Assembly: GCA_013359255.1 (NCBI GenBank)
Contig: JABWCF010000023.1
Coordinates: 1-34,154 of the forward strand
Source: Flavobacteriales bacterium
GTDB lineage: Bacteria > Bacteroidota > Bacteroidia > Flavobacteriales_E > Vicingaceae
Direction: 5' to 3'
DNA: 34,154 nt
Notes under the pieces: generated by a model
Database searches by the model: none
What the model was told of the DNA's origin: nothing
Seen by the model: the letters and a program-made list of their open reading frames with translations, nothing else
Position numbers and translations under genes: made by a program
Shown here: piece after piece, positions 24,046 to 32,278 of the stretch
Numbering within the stretch: the first letter of the stretch is position 1
How the letters are laid out: the number at the start of each line of letters is the position of its first letter

Positions 24046-24585
24046 TTAGTTGTTATTTTTTGATGTTGCTACTTGATATAGCGACTTGTAAACCATATTA
24101 AGCATTACAATAATAAATAGCAACACTACAATGGCCAATATAGGTACCCAAAGCGGGGTTTCTTTTACTACAGGAATCGAATTATCAGAAGTACCATTAC
24201 CACTTGGCACAGCAGAAACAGGAGGGTTTGCAATGTACTCCAACATCAGGTCTATTTCTTCATTTGTTACCGCTTGTGCCGGCATTACAATTTTGCTATA
24301 CTCTTCAAAAATAGCAATCGCATCTTTATCTCCCGATGCAATCAATTCTTGCGAATTTTGAATCCATTTGTACAACCACTCTTTGCTCCTTTTGGTTTGT
24401 ATGCCCTCTAAACCGGGTCCAACTAATTTCTTAGACGTGGTGGAATGGCAAGCTGCACAGTTGGCCTTAAATAAGGATTCTCCATTATTTTGAGCAAACA
24501 ATGTAGTGGCGGAATACCCCAAAGCAAGTAAAAAAAATACAAAGGATTTTAATCCGATATTAACTTTTGATACACGTAATTTCAT
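24046..24585 (-). CDS. Membrane-anchored cytochrome c, probable oxidase electron donor
   Basis: A 179-aa protein with an N-terminal signal peptide (cut near LFAQ), a class I cytochrome domain with CAACH (43-47) and axial Met101 (IVMPAQAV), and a C-terminal membrane helix (about 145-166) that anchors it at the inner-membrane outer face. Such tethered cytochromes deliver electrons to CuA. The start at 24585 was chosen over a codon at 24630 because the promoter (TTTG-N17-TAAATTTG) lies over 24628-24656 and the shorter form has a proper signal peptide. It heads the cyt c-coxB-coxA operon; alternative complex III genes, frequent upstream of coxB in this phylum, are absent here. Confidence 0.93.
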   Translation of the reverse strand: MKLRVSKVNIGLKSFVFFLLALGYSATTLFAQNNGESLFKANCAACHSTTSKKLVGPGLEGIQTKRSKEWLYKWIQNSQELIASGDKDAIAIFEEYSKIVMPAQAVTNEEIDLMLEYIANPPVSAVPSGNGTSDNSIPVVKETPLWVPILAIVVLLFIIVMLNMVYKSLYQVATSKNNN

Positions 24586-24627
24586 TTTTGAATCATTTTG
24601 TTTATTAAAAGATAGAATGAGTGCGAA

Positions 24628-24656
24628 CAAATTTAGAAAATTCTTCTATTTTCAAA
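24628..24656 (-). promoter_or_regulatory. Promoter of the cyt c-coxB-coxA operon
   Basis: On the minus strand TTTG (24656-24653), a 17-base spacer and TAAATTTG (24635-24628) give both elements of the Bacteroidota primary sigma promoter with no mismatch. Transcription should start near 24620, leaving a leader of about 35 bases before ATG 24585. The rest of the 24657-24903 gap is AT-rich and I see nothing else in it. Confidence 0.7.
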
Positions 24657-24903
24657 ATATTTATCATATAAATTAAATACACTTATGTTTATTTATATTC
24701 GTTCTAAATTAGAAATAGTCTTTTACATTGAATTTTAAATAATTATAATTTCTCTTGTTTCTAATAAATTGAATAAATGATTTAAAAATAACAAGCGAAT
24801 TCCGTTAATTTGCTGTTCGGCCTTCTTCACTATTGACTATTTTTTCCTATTATTCCTCAAAAACGGTGTATGGAGCTATAACAAGCATGGCAAGAATTTT
24901 GTT

Positions 24904-24911
24904 TACCTTTG
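24904..24911 (+). promoter_or_regulatory. -7 element for the SPOR/DAHP synthase genes
   Basis: TACCTTTG matches TAnnTTTG exactly; the ATG follows 16 bases after it. No clear TTG at -33. Confidence 0.6.
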
Positions 24912-24927
24912 TTCTATATTTTACGCC

Positions 24928-25320
24928 ATGAAATATTTATCTGTACTGCTCTTTTTTTCTTCTGCTCTGCTTTGCCACCTTGCTGTATCGCAAACCAACT
25001 CTTCTGAATACATTATGGTAGACGCAAAAATTAATCATTATTTAGAACGCTACAGAACAACCTATAAACTTTCTGGTTTTCGAATCCAAATTCACTCGGG
25101 TTCCAAAAAAGAAGATGCTCGAAAAGTTAAAACGTCCTTTTTACAACATTACCCTAAAACAAAAGCCTACGAAATTTATCAGCAACCCAATTTCAGAGTA
25201 CGGGTGGGGAATTTTACCTCTCGCTTAGAAGCTACAAAGTTTTTAATGGAAATTCAAAAACATTATCCGAATGCATACATTGTTCCGGAAGACAAAATTG
25301 ATATTCAGATTTCTGAATAG
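24928..25320 (+). CDS. Secreted SPOR-domain protein
   Basis: A 130-aa product. The signal peptide is MKYLSVLLFFSSALLCHLAV, cut near VSQ. Almost all the mature part is one SPOR domain (about 52-125): FRIQIHSGSKKEDARKVKTS, then FRVRVGNFTSRLEATKFLME. SPOR domains bind glycan strands stripped of stem peptides, so a periplasmic peptidoglycan-binding role is likely. A short linker region (YIMVDAKINHYLERYRTTYK) precedes the domain. It is 46 bases upstream of the DAHP synthase gene, with which it may share the TACCTTTG promoter although the functions are unrelated. Confidence 0.9.
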   Translation: MKYLSVLLFFSSALLCHLAVSQTNSSEYIMVDAKINHYLERYRTTYKLSGFRIQIHSGSKKEDARKVKTSFLQHYPKTKAYEIYQQPNFRVRVGNFTSRLEATKFLMEIQKHYPNAYIVPEDKIDIQISE

Positions 25321-25366
25321 TTTTCTTTATTTCTCTTTTCTCCTATATTTTTTTTAATCAATTGAA

Positions 25367-26458
25367 ATGAATTCTTTTTTTAGCCATTTCTTTTCTTACC
25401 ATACCCCAACTATTATTAGTGGCCCCTGCAGTGCCGAAACCGAAGAACAAGTAATGGAAACCGCCATCCAGCTTGCTCAAACTCAAAAAGTACATATACT
25501 ACGTGCCGGTATTTGGAAACCAAGAACAAAACCCGGAAGTTTTGAAGGAGTAGGAAGTATCGGGCTTACATGGCTGCAACGTGCAAAAAAAGAAACCGGT
25601 TTAAAAACTGCGGTAGAAGTGGCCAGTCCTGTCCACGTTGAGCTAGCATTAAAACATGAGGTAGATGTTTTGTGGATTGGAGCTAGAACCACTGCAAACC
25701 CTTTTGCTGTACAAGAAATTGCCAACTCACTAAAAAAGGTAGATGTTATTGTTTTAGTTAAAAACCCGGTAAACCCCGATATTAACTTGTGGGAAGGAGG
25801 GATTGAACGAATAGCTAAAGCAGGAATCAACAAATTAGGAGCTATTCACAGAGGCTTCTCTACCTACGGAAATTCAGATTTCAGAAACCCCCCGCAGTGG
25901 CAAATACCCATTGAGTTAAAACAACACCTCCCCCATATTCCTTTATTTTGCGACCCTAGCCATATTTGTGGAAAAACGGATTCCCTCTTACAAATTGCAC
26001 AAAAAGCTCTTGATTTGAATTTTAACGGGTTAATGATTGAATCCCACATTAATCCGGGCAAAGCTTGGAGTGACGCCCAACAACAAATTACACCCAATGC
26101 CCTTTCCACACTCATTAGCCACCTTGTAATAAGAGAATATAATCCTGCCCTACATAACAAGGAAGCGGAACTCATTAAACTACGCGAAAAAATAAATATG
26201 CTCGATAATGAATTATTTGATATACTCGGTAAAAGAATGCAAACCATCATCGAATTAGGAATCTACAAAAAACAAAATAATATAAAAATTCTTCAGCCCG
26301 AACGGTGGGAAGAGGTAGTAAAAATCTGCATGGAAGAAGGCCTCAGCAATGGCTTAAGTAAAGAGTTTGTTTCTCTCATTCTTTCGGCCATACATATAGA
26401 ATCAATAAACAAGCAAAGCAGCGTTATGAATAAAGAAGAACTTAAAAAACTTCTGTAA
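25367..26458 (+). CDS. DAHP synthase / chorismate mutase, bifunctional
   Basis: A 363-aa fusion. Residues 1-260 are a 3-deoxy-7-phosphoheptulonate synthase of the KDO8P-like (Ibeta) type: ISGPCSAE, RAGIWKPRTKPGSFEGVG, EVASPVHVE, WIGARTTANPF, LVKNPVNPD and CDPSHICG (metal Cys/His). Residues about 268-355 are an AroQ-type chorismate mutase (LIKLREKINMLDNELFDILG, then RMQTIIELGIYKKQ). Fusion of these activities is known in Bacteroidota and other groups and lets prephenate or chorismate branch control act on the first shikimate step. It is cytosolic. The next gene follows 48 bases later with its own -7 box. Confidence 0.95.
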   Translation: MNSFFSHFFSYHTPTIISGPCSAETEEQVMETAIQLAQTQKVHILRAGIWKPRTKPGSFEGVGSIGLTWLQRAKKETGLKTAVEVASPVHVELALKHEVDVLWIGARTTANPFAVQEIANSLKKVDVIVLVKNPVNPDINLWEGGIERIAKAGINKLGAIHRGFSTYGNSDFRNPPQWQIPIELKQHLPHIPLFCDPSHICGKTDSLLQIAQKALDLNFNGLMIESHINPGKAWSDAQQQITPNALSTLISHLVIREYNPALHNKEAELIKLREKINMLDNELFDILGKRMQTIIELGIYKKQNNIKILQPERWEEVVKICMEEGLSNGLSKEFVSLILSAIHIESINKQSSVMNKEELKKLL

Positions 26459-26478
26459 TACCGTTTTTTTTATTTGCA

Positions 26479-26486
26479 TACCTTTG
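26479..26486 (+). promoter_or_regulatory. -7 element that fixes the start of the M42 peptidase gene
   Basis: TACCTTTG matches the consensus exactly and lies between a TTG codon at 26474 and ATG 26507. It leaves 20 bases to the ATG, so translation from 26474 is very unlikely. Confidence 0.6.
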
Positions 26487-26506
26487 AGAACGAAATCCTT
26501 TTTTCT

Positions 26507-27511
26507 ATGCATAGCTATAAACTTTTAGAAGAACTTATTGCCATCGATTCGCCCACAGGATATACTCATAATGCCTGCGAATACCTTTTTAAAAAACTGA
26601 AATTACTTGGCTTGAACCCTGAATACACCAATAAAGGAGCTGTTAAATGTGCATTGGGGAAAAACCCGCGTTTAGCTATTGCTGCCCATCTCGATACGTT
26701 GGGAGCAATAGTAAGTGGAATAAAGACCGATGGAACCCTCTCTTTTTCCCTGCTCGGTGGCCTTTCGCTTACCAATGCCGAAGGCGAATACGTGCGAATA
26801 CACACCATGAAAGGAAAAACCTACACAGGAACCATTCTCTTAAATAATCCCTCTTCGCACGCTAACCAACAAAAAGAAACAATAAAGCGAGAAATGGCTA
26901 CCATGCATATTCGTATTGACGAAGAAGTGCACAATAAAAAAGACACTCAAAAATTAGGCATACAGCCGGGAGATATTATTTGTTTAGAACCTCGCTACCG
27001 AGAACTTCCTAGCGGATACATCAAATCTAGATTTTTAGATAATAAAGCCGGTTGCTTTGTACTCCTTAAACTGGCCGAACAATTTAAAAACAAAAATACT
27101 CCTGTAGAACTTTTTTTCTCAAATTACGAAGAAGTTGGACATGGAGGAGCTGTAGGTTATTCGGATTCTGTGAAAGAACTACTGGTTATTGATATGGGTG
27201 TGCTGGGTGATGACTGTCAGGGTAACGAAACCTCTTGCTCTATCTGTGCAAAAGACAGTTCCGGACCTTACGATTATCATTTCAGAAAACAGTTGATTGC
27301 ATTGAGCGAAAAAAAGAAAATTCCCTACAAAGTAGATGTGTATCCATTTTACGGATCTGATGGATCTGCTGCACTGCGTGCGGGAAACGACTTACGCGTG
27401 GCTCTGATTGGAATGGGAGTTGCCGCTTCGCACGGAACCGAAAGAACTCATAAAAAAGGAATACAAGCCACGATTGACTTGTGTTCCGCATACATCCACT
27501 CAATTAAATAA
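26507..27511 (+). CDS. M42-type zinc aminopeptidase (glutamyl aminopeptidase-like)
   Basis: A 334-aa cytosolic metallopeptidase. Ligand and catalytic residues are visible in order: His61 and Asp63 (AAHLDTLG), bridging Asp178 (SRFLDNKAG), Glu208-Glu209 (NYEEVGHGG), Asp229 (VIDMG) and a terminal His (SHGTERTHKKG, His309 or His314). The inserted domain about 75-165 is as in M42 enzymes, which form dodecameric shells that trim peptides. The start at ATG 26507 is preferred because a -7 promoter box covers the upstream TTG codon. The membrane glycosyltransferase gene follows after 6 bases. Confidence 0.92.
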   Translation: MHSYKLLEELIAIDSPTGYTHNACEYLFKKLKLLGLNPEYTNKGAVKCALGKNPRLAIAAHLDTLGAIVSGIKTDGTLSFSLLGGLSLTNAEGEYVRIHTMKGKTYTGTILLNNPSSHANQQKETIKREMATMHIRIDEEVHNKKDTQKLGIQPGDIICLEPRYRELPSGYIKSRFLDNKAGCFVLLKLAEQFKNKNTPVELFFSNYEEVGHGGAVGYSDSVKELLVIDMGVLGDDCQGNETSCSICAKDSSGPYDYHFRKQLIALSEKKKIPYKVDVYPFYGSDGSAALRAGNDLRVALIGMGVAASHGTERTHKKGIQATIDLCSAYIHSIK

Positions 27512-27517
27512 CCGCCT

Positions 27518-29596
27518 TTGAACTTTTTCATTAAAAAAAAGTTTTTTCTTTTTATTATTCCTGTTTTGCTTTACCTGCTTGGTAATTTGCAGTTATACGA
27601 CACATACAGGTTTTATATGTCGTGGAGCGACCCGCAATATTGCTACCTTTTAAACGGACTTAACATTGCCAATGGCACCGGAGATATTGGCCATGTGGAC
27701 CACCCGGGCACTCCTGTTCAGTTGTTTGCTGCCCTGATTATCAAAATCACTTCGTTTTTCAGAAATTCTAATAATATAACAAGCGATGTGCTTCAGCACC
27801 CGGAAACGTATTTATTCATAATCAGTCAGTGTATTTTACTAGTGATTTCGCTGCTAATTTTTATTTTGGGAAAAGTTGTTTTTATTAAAACCACCCAGCC
27901 TGTTTCCGCCTTATTTTTTCAAACCAGCACTCTGTTTTCTTTTGTTATTAGTATGTATTTACCCAATTTAATGACAGAACCTTTTATTGTAATGTGTGGG
28001 TTAGCCATGCTCATCTTTTATATTAAATTTATATTTGAACAAAAAACGAACGAAACTCCTTTTGCCATTATTTTTGGATTAATTGCGGGTCTTTCAATAG
28101 CCGTAAAATTTTCTTCTTTTCCTGCTCTTGTTATTCCTCTAATTCTTTTAACCCAATGGAAAGGTAGAATATTTTATGGCATTACAAGCGTTGTATCTTT
28201 TATTTTTTGTACGCTACCCATTTTTAATAAGTATGTATATTTTTTGGATTTTATTAAGGGCATTTTTACACATACGGGTAAATACGGAACAGGGAAAAAC
28301 CAGTTTATAGAAAGTTCTCTTTTTTCTGAGAATTTATACAAAATATTTTCTGCCGGACCTACATTTACAGCGGTATTGTGTTTATCTTTTTTTGTTCTGC
28401 TACTTACACTTTTCAACAAATTAAAATTTTCGGAAAAAGAAAAACCCTTTTTGAGATTGCTGTTAGGAATATTTTTTGCCTGCATTATTCAAATACTCGT
28501 AGTTGCAAAACATTATTCTTACCACTACCTTATTCCGGTACATATTTACAGTATTGCTTCTTTGTACTTAATTTTTATGCTGACTAAAAAATATTTTTCA
28601 ATTACAAAATTTTCATTTTTACATTCTTACTCCAAAACCAGAATTCTTTTTACTTTGTTTTTTGTTTTGCTCTTTTTAAAGACTATTTTCATTTACGGGT
28701 ATTTCGAAAATGCCTATAATCCACGCAGAATTACTCATGCTTTTTTAGAAAAATATAAACAGATTCCTCGACTTATTGTAGCCGAAAATACAGGAGCTAC
28801 ACCCGAACCGGCTTTGTATTTCGGATATATTTACAGTGGCAACGGAAAATCGAATTATGCAGCCTATTTATCTAATTTGTACAAAAACTCCTTCTTGTAT
28901 CTTTTATACGATTCTAAAATCAGAAATTTTACAGAGGAACTAACGATTCGTGAACTTGCACAGAAAAAGCCGGCATGGCTTATCTATTTTTCTCAGCATA
29001 ATGATTCTATTGTAGAATCGGTACTGAACCAATTTTACATACTAAATAAAAACAGCAAAATAATTACCCCCCAACTTCTCTTTACCCATTCGGGAAACAA
29101 AGAAAAAATTTATTTATTGCAGGTAGATACAATGGCTCTTAGGCAATCTATCAAAATAGTGCGTTCCATTACCTGTACAATGGAATGGGCAAAAAATGAT
29201 ATTTTTCTTTCAACCGATTCTCTCTACACCTTTAAAGGAGCCTTTCTCCAATCGAACGAAAAAGCCTACCATGGCAAGTATTCTGCAAAATTTACTTCCG
29301 AACTTATGTTTGGTTTGGATATTCCGTTGCAAGTAAAATCCGGACGAACATACGAAATATCGGTTTTAAGAAACTCGGCCAATGGAAAAGGAGCCTTAGT
29401 GGCGAGTGCAAAAAACACCCAACATTTTTATATGCATACCGATTTACCTTCCGATGCCAACAAAGAATGGAGAACCTTAAGATTAAACTTTACCATTCCA
29501 CCAAGTTTGAATGATAGCACCCTTAGTATTTACTTGTGGAACAATGGCAATGGAGATGTGTGGTTTGACGATTTACGTATCATTGAAACCGAATAA
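27518..29596 (+). CDS. GT39-like membrane glycosyltransferase with C-terminal jelly-roll domain
   Basis: A 692-aa protein. About ten to twelve membrane helices cover residues 8-420. The first periplasmic loop has SWSDPQYCYLLNGLNIA and HVDHPGTPVQ, where the acidic residue fits the catalytic Asp of lipid-linked-sugar-dependent glycosyltransferases (GT39/ArnT/PMT fold). A periplasmic part (about 430-560) follows. The last ~125 residues (AYHGKYSAKFTSELMFGLDI to GDVWFDDLRIIE) look like a carbohydrate-binding jelly-roll (CBM4/9-like). The TTG start at 27518, 6 bases after the previous stop, is needed to keep the first helix; the next ATG would remove it. No Shine-Dalgarno is seen. Acceptor unknown; glycosylation of surface polymers or proteins is inferred. 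Confidence 0.8.
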   Translation: MNFFIKKKFFLFIIPVLLYLLGNLQLYDTYRFYMSWSDPQYCYLLNGLNIANGTGDIGHVDHPGTPVQLFAALIIKITSFFRNSNNITSDVLQHPETYLFIISQCILLVISLLIFILGKVVFIKTTQPVSALFFQTSTLFSFVISMYLPNLMTEPFIVMCGLAMLIFYIKFIFEQKTNETPFAIIFGLIAGLSIAVKFSSFPALVIPLILLTQWKGRIFYGITSVVSFIFCTLPIFNKYVYFLDFIKGIFTHTGKYGTGKNQFIESSLFSENLYKIFSAGPTFTAVLCLSFFVLLLTLFNKLKFSEKEKPFLRLLLGIFFACIIQILVVAKHYSYHYLIPVHIYSIASLYLIFMLTKKYFSITKFSFLHSYSKTRILFTLFFVLLFLKTIFIYGYFENAYNPRRITHAFLEKYKQIPRLIVAENTGATPEPALYFGYIYSGNGKSNYAAYLSNLYKNSFLYLLYDSKIRNFTEELTIRELAQKKPAWLIYFSQHNDSIVESVLNQFYILNKNSKIITPQLLFTHSGNKEKIYLLQVDTMALRQSIKIVRSITCTMEWAKNDIFLSTDSLYTFKGAFLQSNEKAYHGKYSAKFTSELMFGLDIPLQVKSGRTYEISVLRNSANGKGALVASAKNTQHFYMHTDLPSDANKEWRTLRLNFTIPPSLNDSTLSIYLWNNGNGDVWFDDLRIIETE

Positions 29597-29636
29597 AAAT
29601 ATACAACCAACCTTTTAGGTTTCGTAACTTAGCCCT

Positions 29637-31271
29637 ATGCATTTTGATTCAATTGACGGTTGGAAAGTATTGGCAGGCTTAGGTTTGTTTTTATTTGGAA
29701 TGTTTATGCTCGAAGAAGCCCTAAAAAAATTGTCGGGCAGAGCCTTTAAAAAATTTCTACGAAAACAAACCGGAAACCCTGTAAGAGCAGTATTAGCCGG
29801 TTTTTTTTCTACTGCTATTTTACAAAGCAGTTCTTTAGTATCGCTAATGGTACTTGCTTTTTGTGGTGCAGGTATTATACAACTTAAAAACGGTATTGGG
29901 ATTATTATTGGCAGCAATTTAGGAACCACATTAACCGGGTGGATAGTAGCCACATTTGGATTTAAATTCAATATCGAATCGTTTGTAATGCCTTTTTTAG
30001 CAATAGGAGGTTTGGGGCTTATCTTCTTCTCAAAATCCGAAAAACTCTCTAATGTAAGCAAACTTATTGCCGGATTTGGATTTTTATTTTTAGGCCTTGA
30101 ATATATGAAAAGCGGCATCAGCGATTTTTCTTCTGCTTTTGATATTTCTACATTTCAAGGCAAACCACTCATTATTTTTTTGCTGCTTGGTTTTATATTA
30201 TCGGGCATTATTCAATCCAGTTCTGCGGTGATGGTTATTGTGCTTTCGGCCTTAGATGCGGGTATTTTACCTTTTACATCGGCAGTGGCTATGGTAATAG
30301 GTTCCGACCTTGGCACTACTTTAACGGCTCTCATAGGAAGCATAGGCGGCAACACCATTAAAAAACGAGCAGGATTCAGTCATTTTTTCTTTAACCTTTT
30401 TACCTCGGTTATTGCCTTTATTTTTATTCATCCTCTCCTCTATTTTGTAAATAATATATTAGGTTTTGAGGAAAAATTAATAGCATTAGTAGCCTTTCAT
30501 AGCACCTTTAATTTACTTGGAGTGCTTATTTTTACACTCTTGTTGGCACAATTTGCAAAACTTATCACTATACTAATTAAAGAAAAGAGAACAGGTTTTT
30601 CAACTTATCTAAAAACTGCCACACCCTCCGTAAGTGAAGCCTCGGTAGAAGCTCTTAAAATGGAATCGCATTTGTTTATAGAATTTGTATTGCGGTTTAA
30701 TAAACAAGTAATATGCAATGAAGAAAAAAATGGAACCCTATTCGGTTCAGATTTTTCATATCTGGAGGAGTACGAAAAAATTAAAAAATACGAATCTGAG
30801 ATTGCCTCATTTTATGCAAAAACTCAGCAAGGAGAACTAATAGAAAGCGAATCGAAAATTTTAAGTATGGTTATTCTTTCGGTACGAAACGCTTCTCTTT
30901 CGGCAAAATATTTAAAAGATATTGAACATAATTTAAATGAATTAAAAAATTTAACCGAAGAATATTTACAAGAGCTGTACAGTGAAATCGTATTTTACCA
31001 AAAAACTTTTTATACACACATTGATGCCGTATTAAATGTAAACGAGGTATTTACTGACGAAGATGAAATTCCCGACCTGATTGCTAAGAACAAAGAATTT
31101 AGCAATAAAGAAATGGAGTTGATTTATAAAAAATCGGCAAAATTTAAAACCGAAGGAATTGAAATTTCATCAGTTTTAAATATGTTGATGGAAATTTACA
31201 ATTCAAATCGCTCTATGATAAGAGCTCTTTCGGAAATAAGACAAATTAATGCTCTCGCAAAACCAGCTTAG
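29637..31271 (+). CDS. Na/Pi cotransporter family protein with PhoU-like C-terminus
   Basis: A 544-aa inner-membrane protein with the inverted duplicated NptA fold. The two QSSS repeats are TAILQSSSLVSLMVLAFCGA and GIIQSSSAVMVIVLSALDAG, each followed by a GSxLGTTLT motif (IIGSNLGTTLTGW and VIGSDLGTTLTAL). The C-terminal about 200 residues are helical and PhoU-like (around 330-535). It is expected to import phosphate with sodium, with the cytosolic helical domain for control. The start lies 40 bases after the glycosyltransferase, with a TAACTTAG box (29625-29632) that resembles -7. Its last 26 bases overlap the end of the opposing DUF4837 gene. Confidence 0.93.
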   Translation: MHFDSIDGWKVLAGLGLFLFGMFMLEEALKKLSGRAFKKFLRKQTGNPVRAVLAGFFSTAILQSSSLVSLMVLAFCGAGIIQLKNGIGIIIGSNLGTTLTGWIVATFGFKFNIESFVMPFLAIGGLGLIFFSKSEKLSNVSKLIAGFGFLFLGLEYMKSGISDFSSAFDISTFQGKPLIIFLLLGFILSGIIQSSSAVMVIVLSALDAGILPFTSAVAMVIGSDLGTTLTALIGSIGGNTIKKRAGFSHFFFNLFTSVIAFIFIHPLLYFVNNILGFEEKLIALVAFHSTFNLLGVLIFTLLLAQFAKLITILIKEKRTGFSTYLKTATPSVSEASVEALKMESHLFIEFVLRFNKQVICNEEKNGTLFGSDFSYLEEYEKIKKYESEIASFYAKTQQGELIESESKILSMVILSVRNASLSAKYLKDIEHNLNELKNLTEEYLQELYSEIVFYQKTFYTHIDAVLNVNEVFTDEDEIPDLIAKNKEFSNKEMELIYKKSAKFKTEGIEISSVLNMLMEIYNSNRSMIRALSEIRQINALAKPA

Positions 31272-32265
31272 CCGAAAGGGCAATCGCTTCTAGTTCTCGC
31301 AAATACTCCCTCTTATCGAACTGTGGGGCAAACACGTAAACATCAATACAAACTACCCGGGCATTTTTTTCATCTACAAAAGTATAATTTACGAAAGGGC
31401 CGCCCATAAAATCGTTTACCATACTCCACAATCCCCGAGCTTCTACGGCATATATTCCATTCAGGTTTATTTCATTTTTAAGAGCCGGCAACTCTTTGTA
31501 CACCTCCATATAAGCGTTTTTGGCCGCACTTAGTTGATACCTTTTTGTAACTGAATCGCGTACAGTTATTATGTTGGATAACGTAAACGTACTATCACTT
31601 ACAAAGGGATAATGCCACATGGAAATACATTGTGTAATGATGTGCTCGCCTACTCTTTTATCTTGCCTTAAGGATAAATAGTTTTCTTTTTTTAGCATGG
31701 GCAAATAACCCGTGGGCAATGCCAATGTAAATCCTAAAAAATCTTCTATTTCTTTTATTTTTTTTGTATCGGGGACCTTAGCAAAATGTTGCTGCCATCG
31801 TTCCACTTCTGCTTTTTGCAAATAAGAAACGGTTTTGGCTCCGTTTGCGTTTATGATTTTTGAAGCGGTAACATCATCGGGAGCAAACACATTGATAACT
31901 ACCTGCCCTCTTGCCCACACCTCTTTTTGAATTGAAAACCCGGGAGAATATTTGGAATTTATATTTACAGAAAGTACATTTCTACTGCTTTGCAGAATTT
32001 TTGTAAACGCCTTATGCGGCACCATCACTACATTGAAAAATGGTTCTCGTTGGGGCAAGCCGTATTGTTCCGATGCAAATTGTTTCATTACCGCCTCTCC
32101 GCTTTGAGTGTTTTTGTAGGCGGTATCTATAACCACCAGTAAATCTCCAGGCCTTCCGGTTATATCGGGTAATACCTTGAAATTACCGTTTCCACAAGAA
32201 ACAAATAAAATACTTATCAAAAAAAGAATAAGGTAAAGGGGAAGTAAAAGCGTAACTTTTTGCAA
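31246..32265 (-). CDS. DUF4837-family lipoprotein
   Basis: A 339-aa protein with a type II signal ending in SILFVSC (Cys24), then GNGNFKVLPDITGRPGDLLV, the start of the DUF4837 domain that fills the rest. Later landmarks are KEVWARGQVVINVFAPDD, WYPF-like MWHYPFVSDSTF, GLWSMVNDFMGGPF and YVFAPQFDKREYLRELEAIA. The family is restricted mainly to Bacteroidota and has no assigned activity. It is probably in the outer-membrane inner leaflet, as no export-like acidic signal follows the Cys. It sits 13 bases after the lytic transglycosylase gene, so they are likely co-transcribed and possibly linked in cell-wall maintenance. Confidence 0.9.
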   Translation of the reverse strand: MQKVTLLLPLYLILFLISILFVSCGNGNFKVLPDITGRPGDLLVVIDTAYKNTQSGEAVMKQFASEQYGLPQREPFFNVVMVPHKAFTKILQSSRNVLSVNINSKYSPGFSIQKEVWARGQVVINVFAPDDVTASKIINANGAKTVSYLQKAEVERWQQHFAKVPDTKKIKEIEDFLGFTLALPTGYLPMLKKENYLSLRQDKRVGEHIITQCISMWHYPFVSDSTFTLSNIITVRDSVTKRYQLSAAKNAYMEVYKELPALKNEINLNGIYAVEARGLWSMVNDFMGGPFVNYTFVDEKNARVVCIDVYVFAPQFDKREYLRELEAIALSAKLVLREH

Positions 32266-32278
32266 AACGAATAGTTAT

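Noticed and set aside
25367-26458. DAHP synthase-chorismate mutase fusion as a novelty
   Set aside because: The fusion is an established architecture in several bacterial groups including Bacteroidota.
31246-31271. The 26-base overlap of the Na/Pi transporter and DUF4837 genes as a sign of a frameshift
   Set aside because: Both C-termini look normal for their families; it is a simple tail-to-tail overlap.
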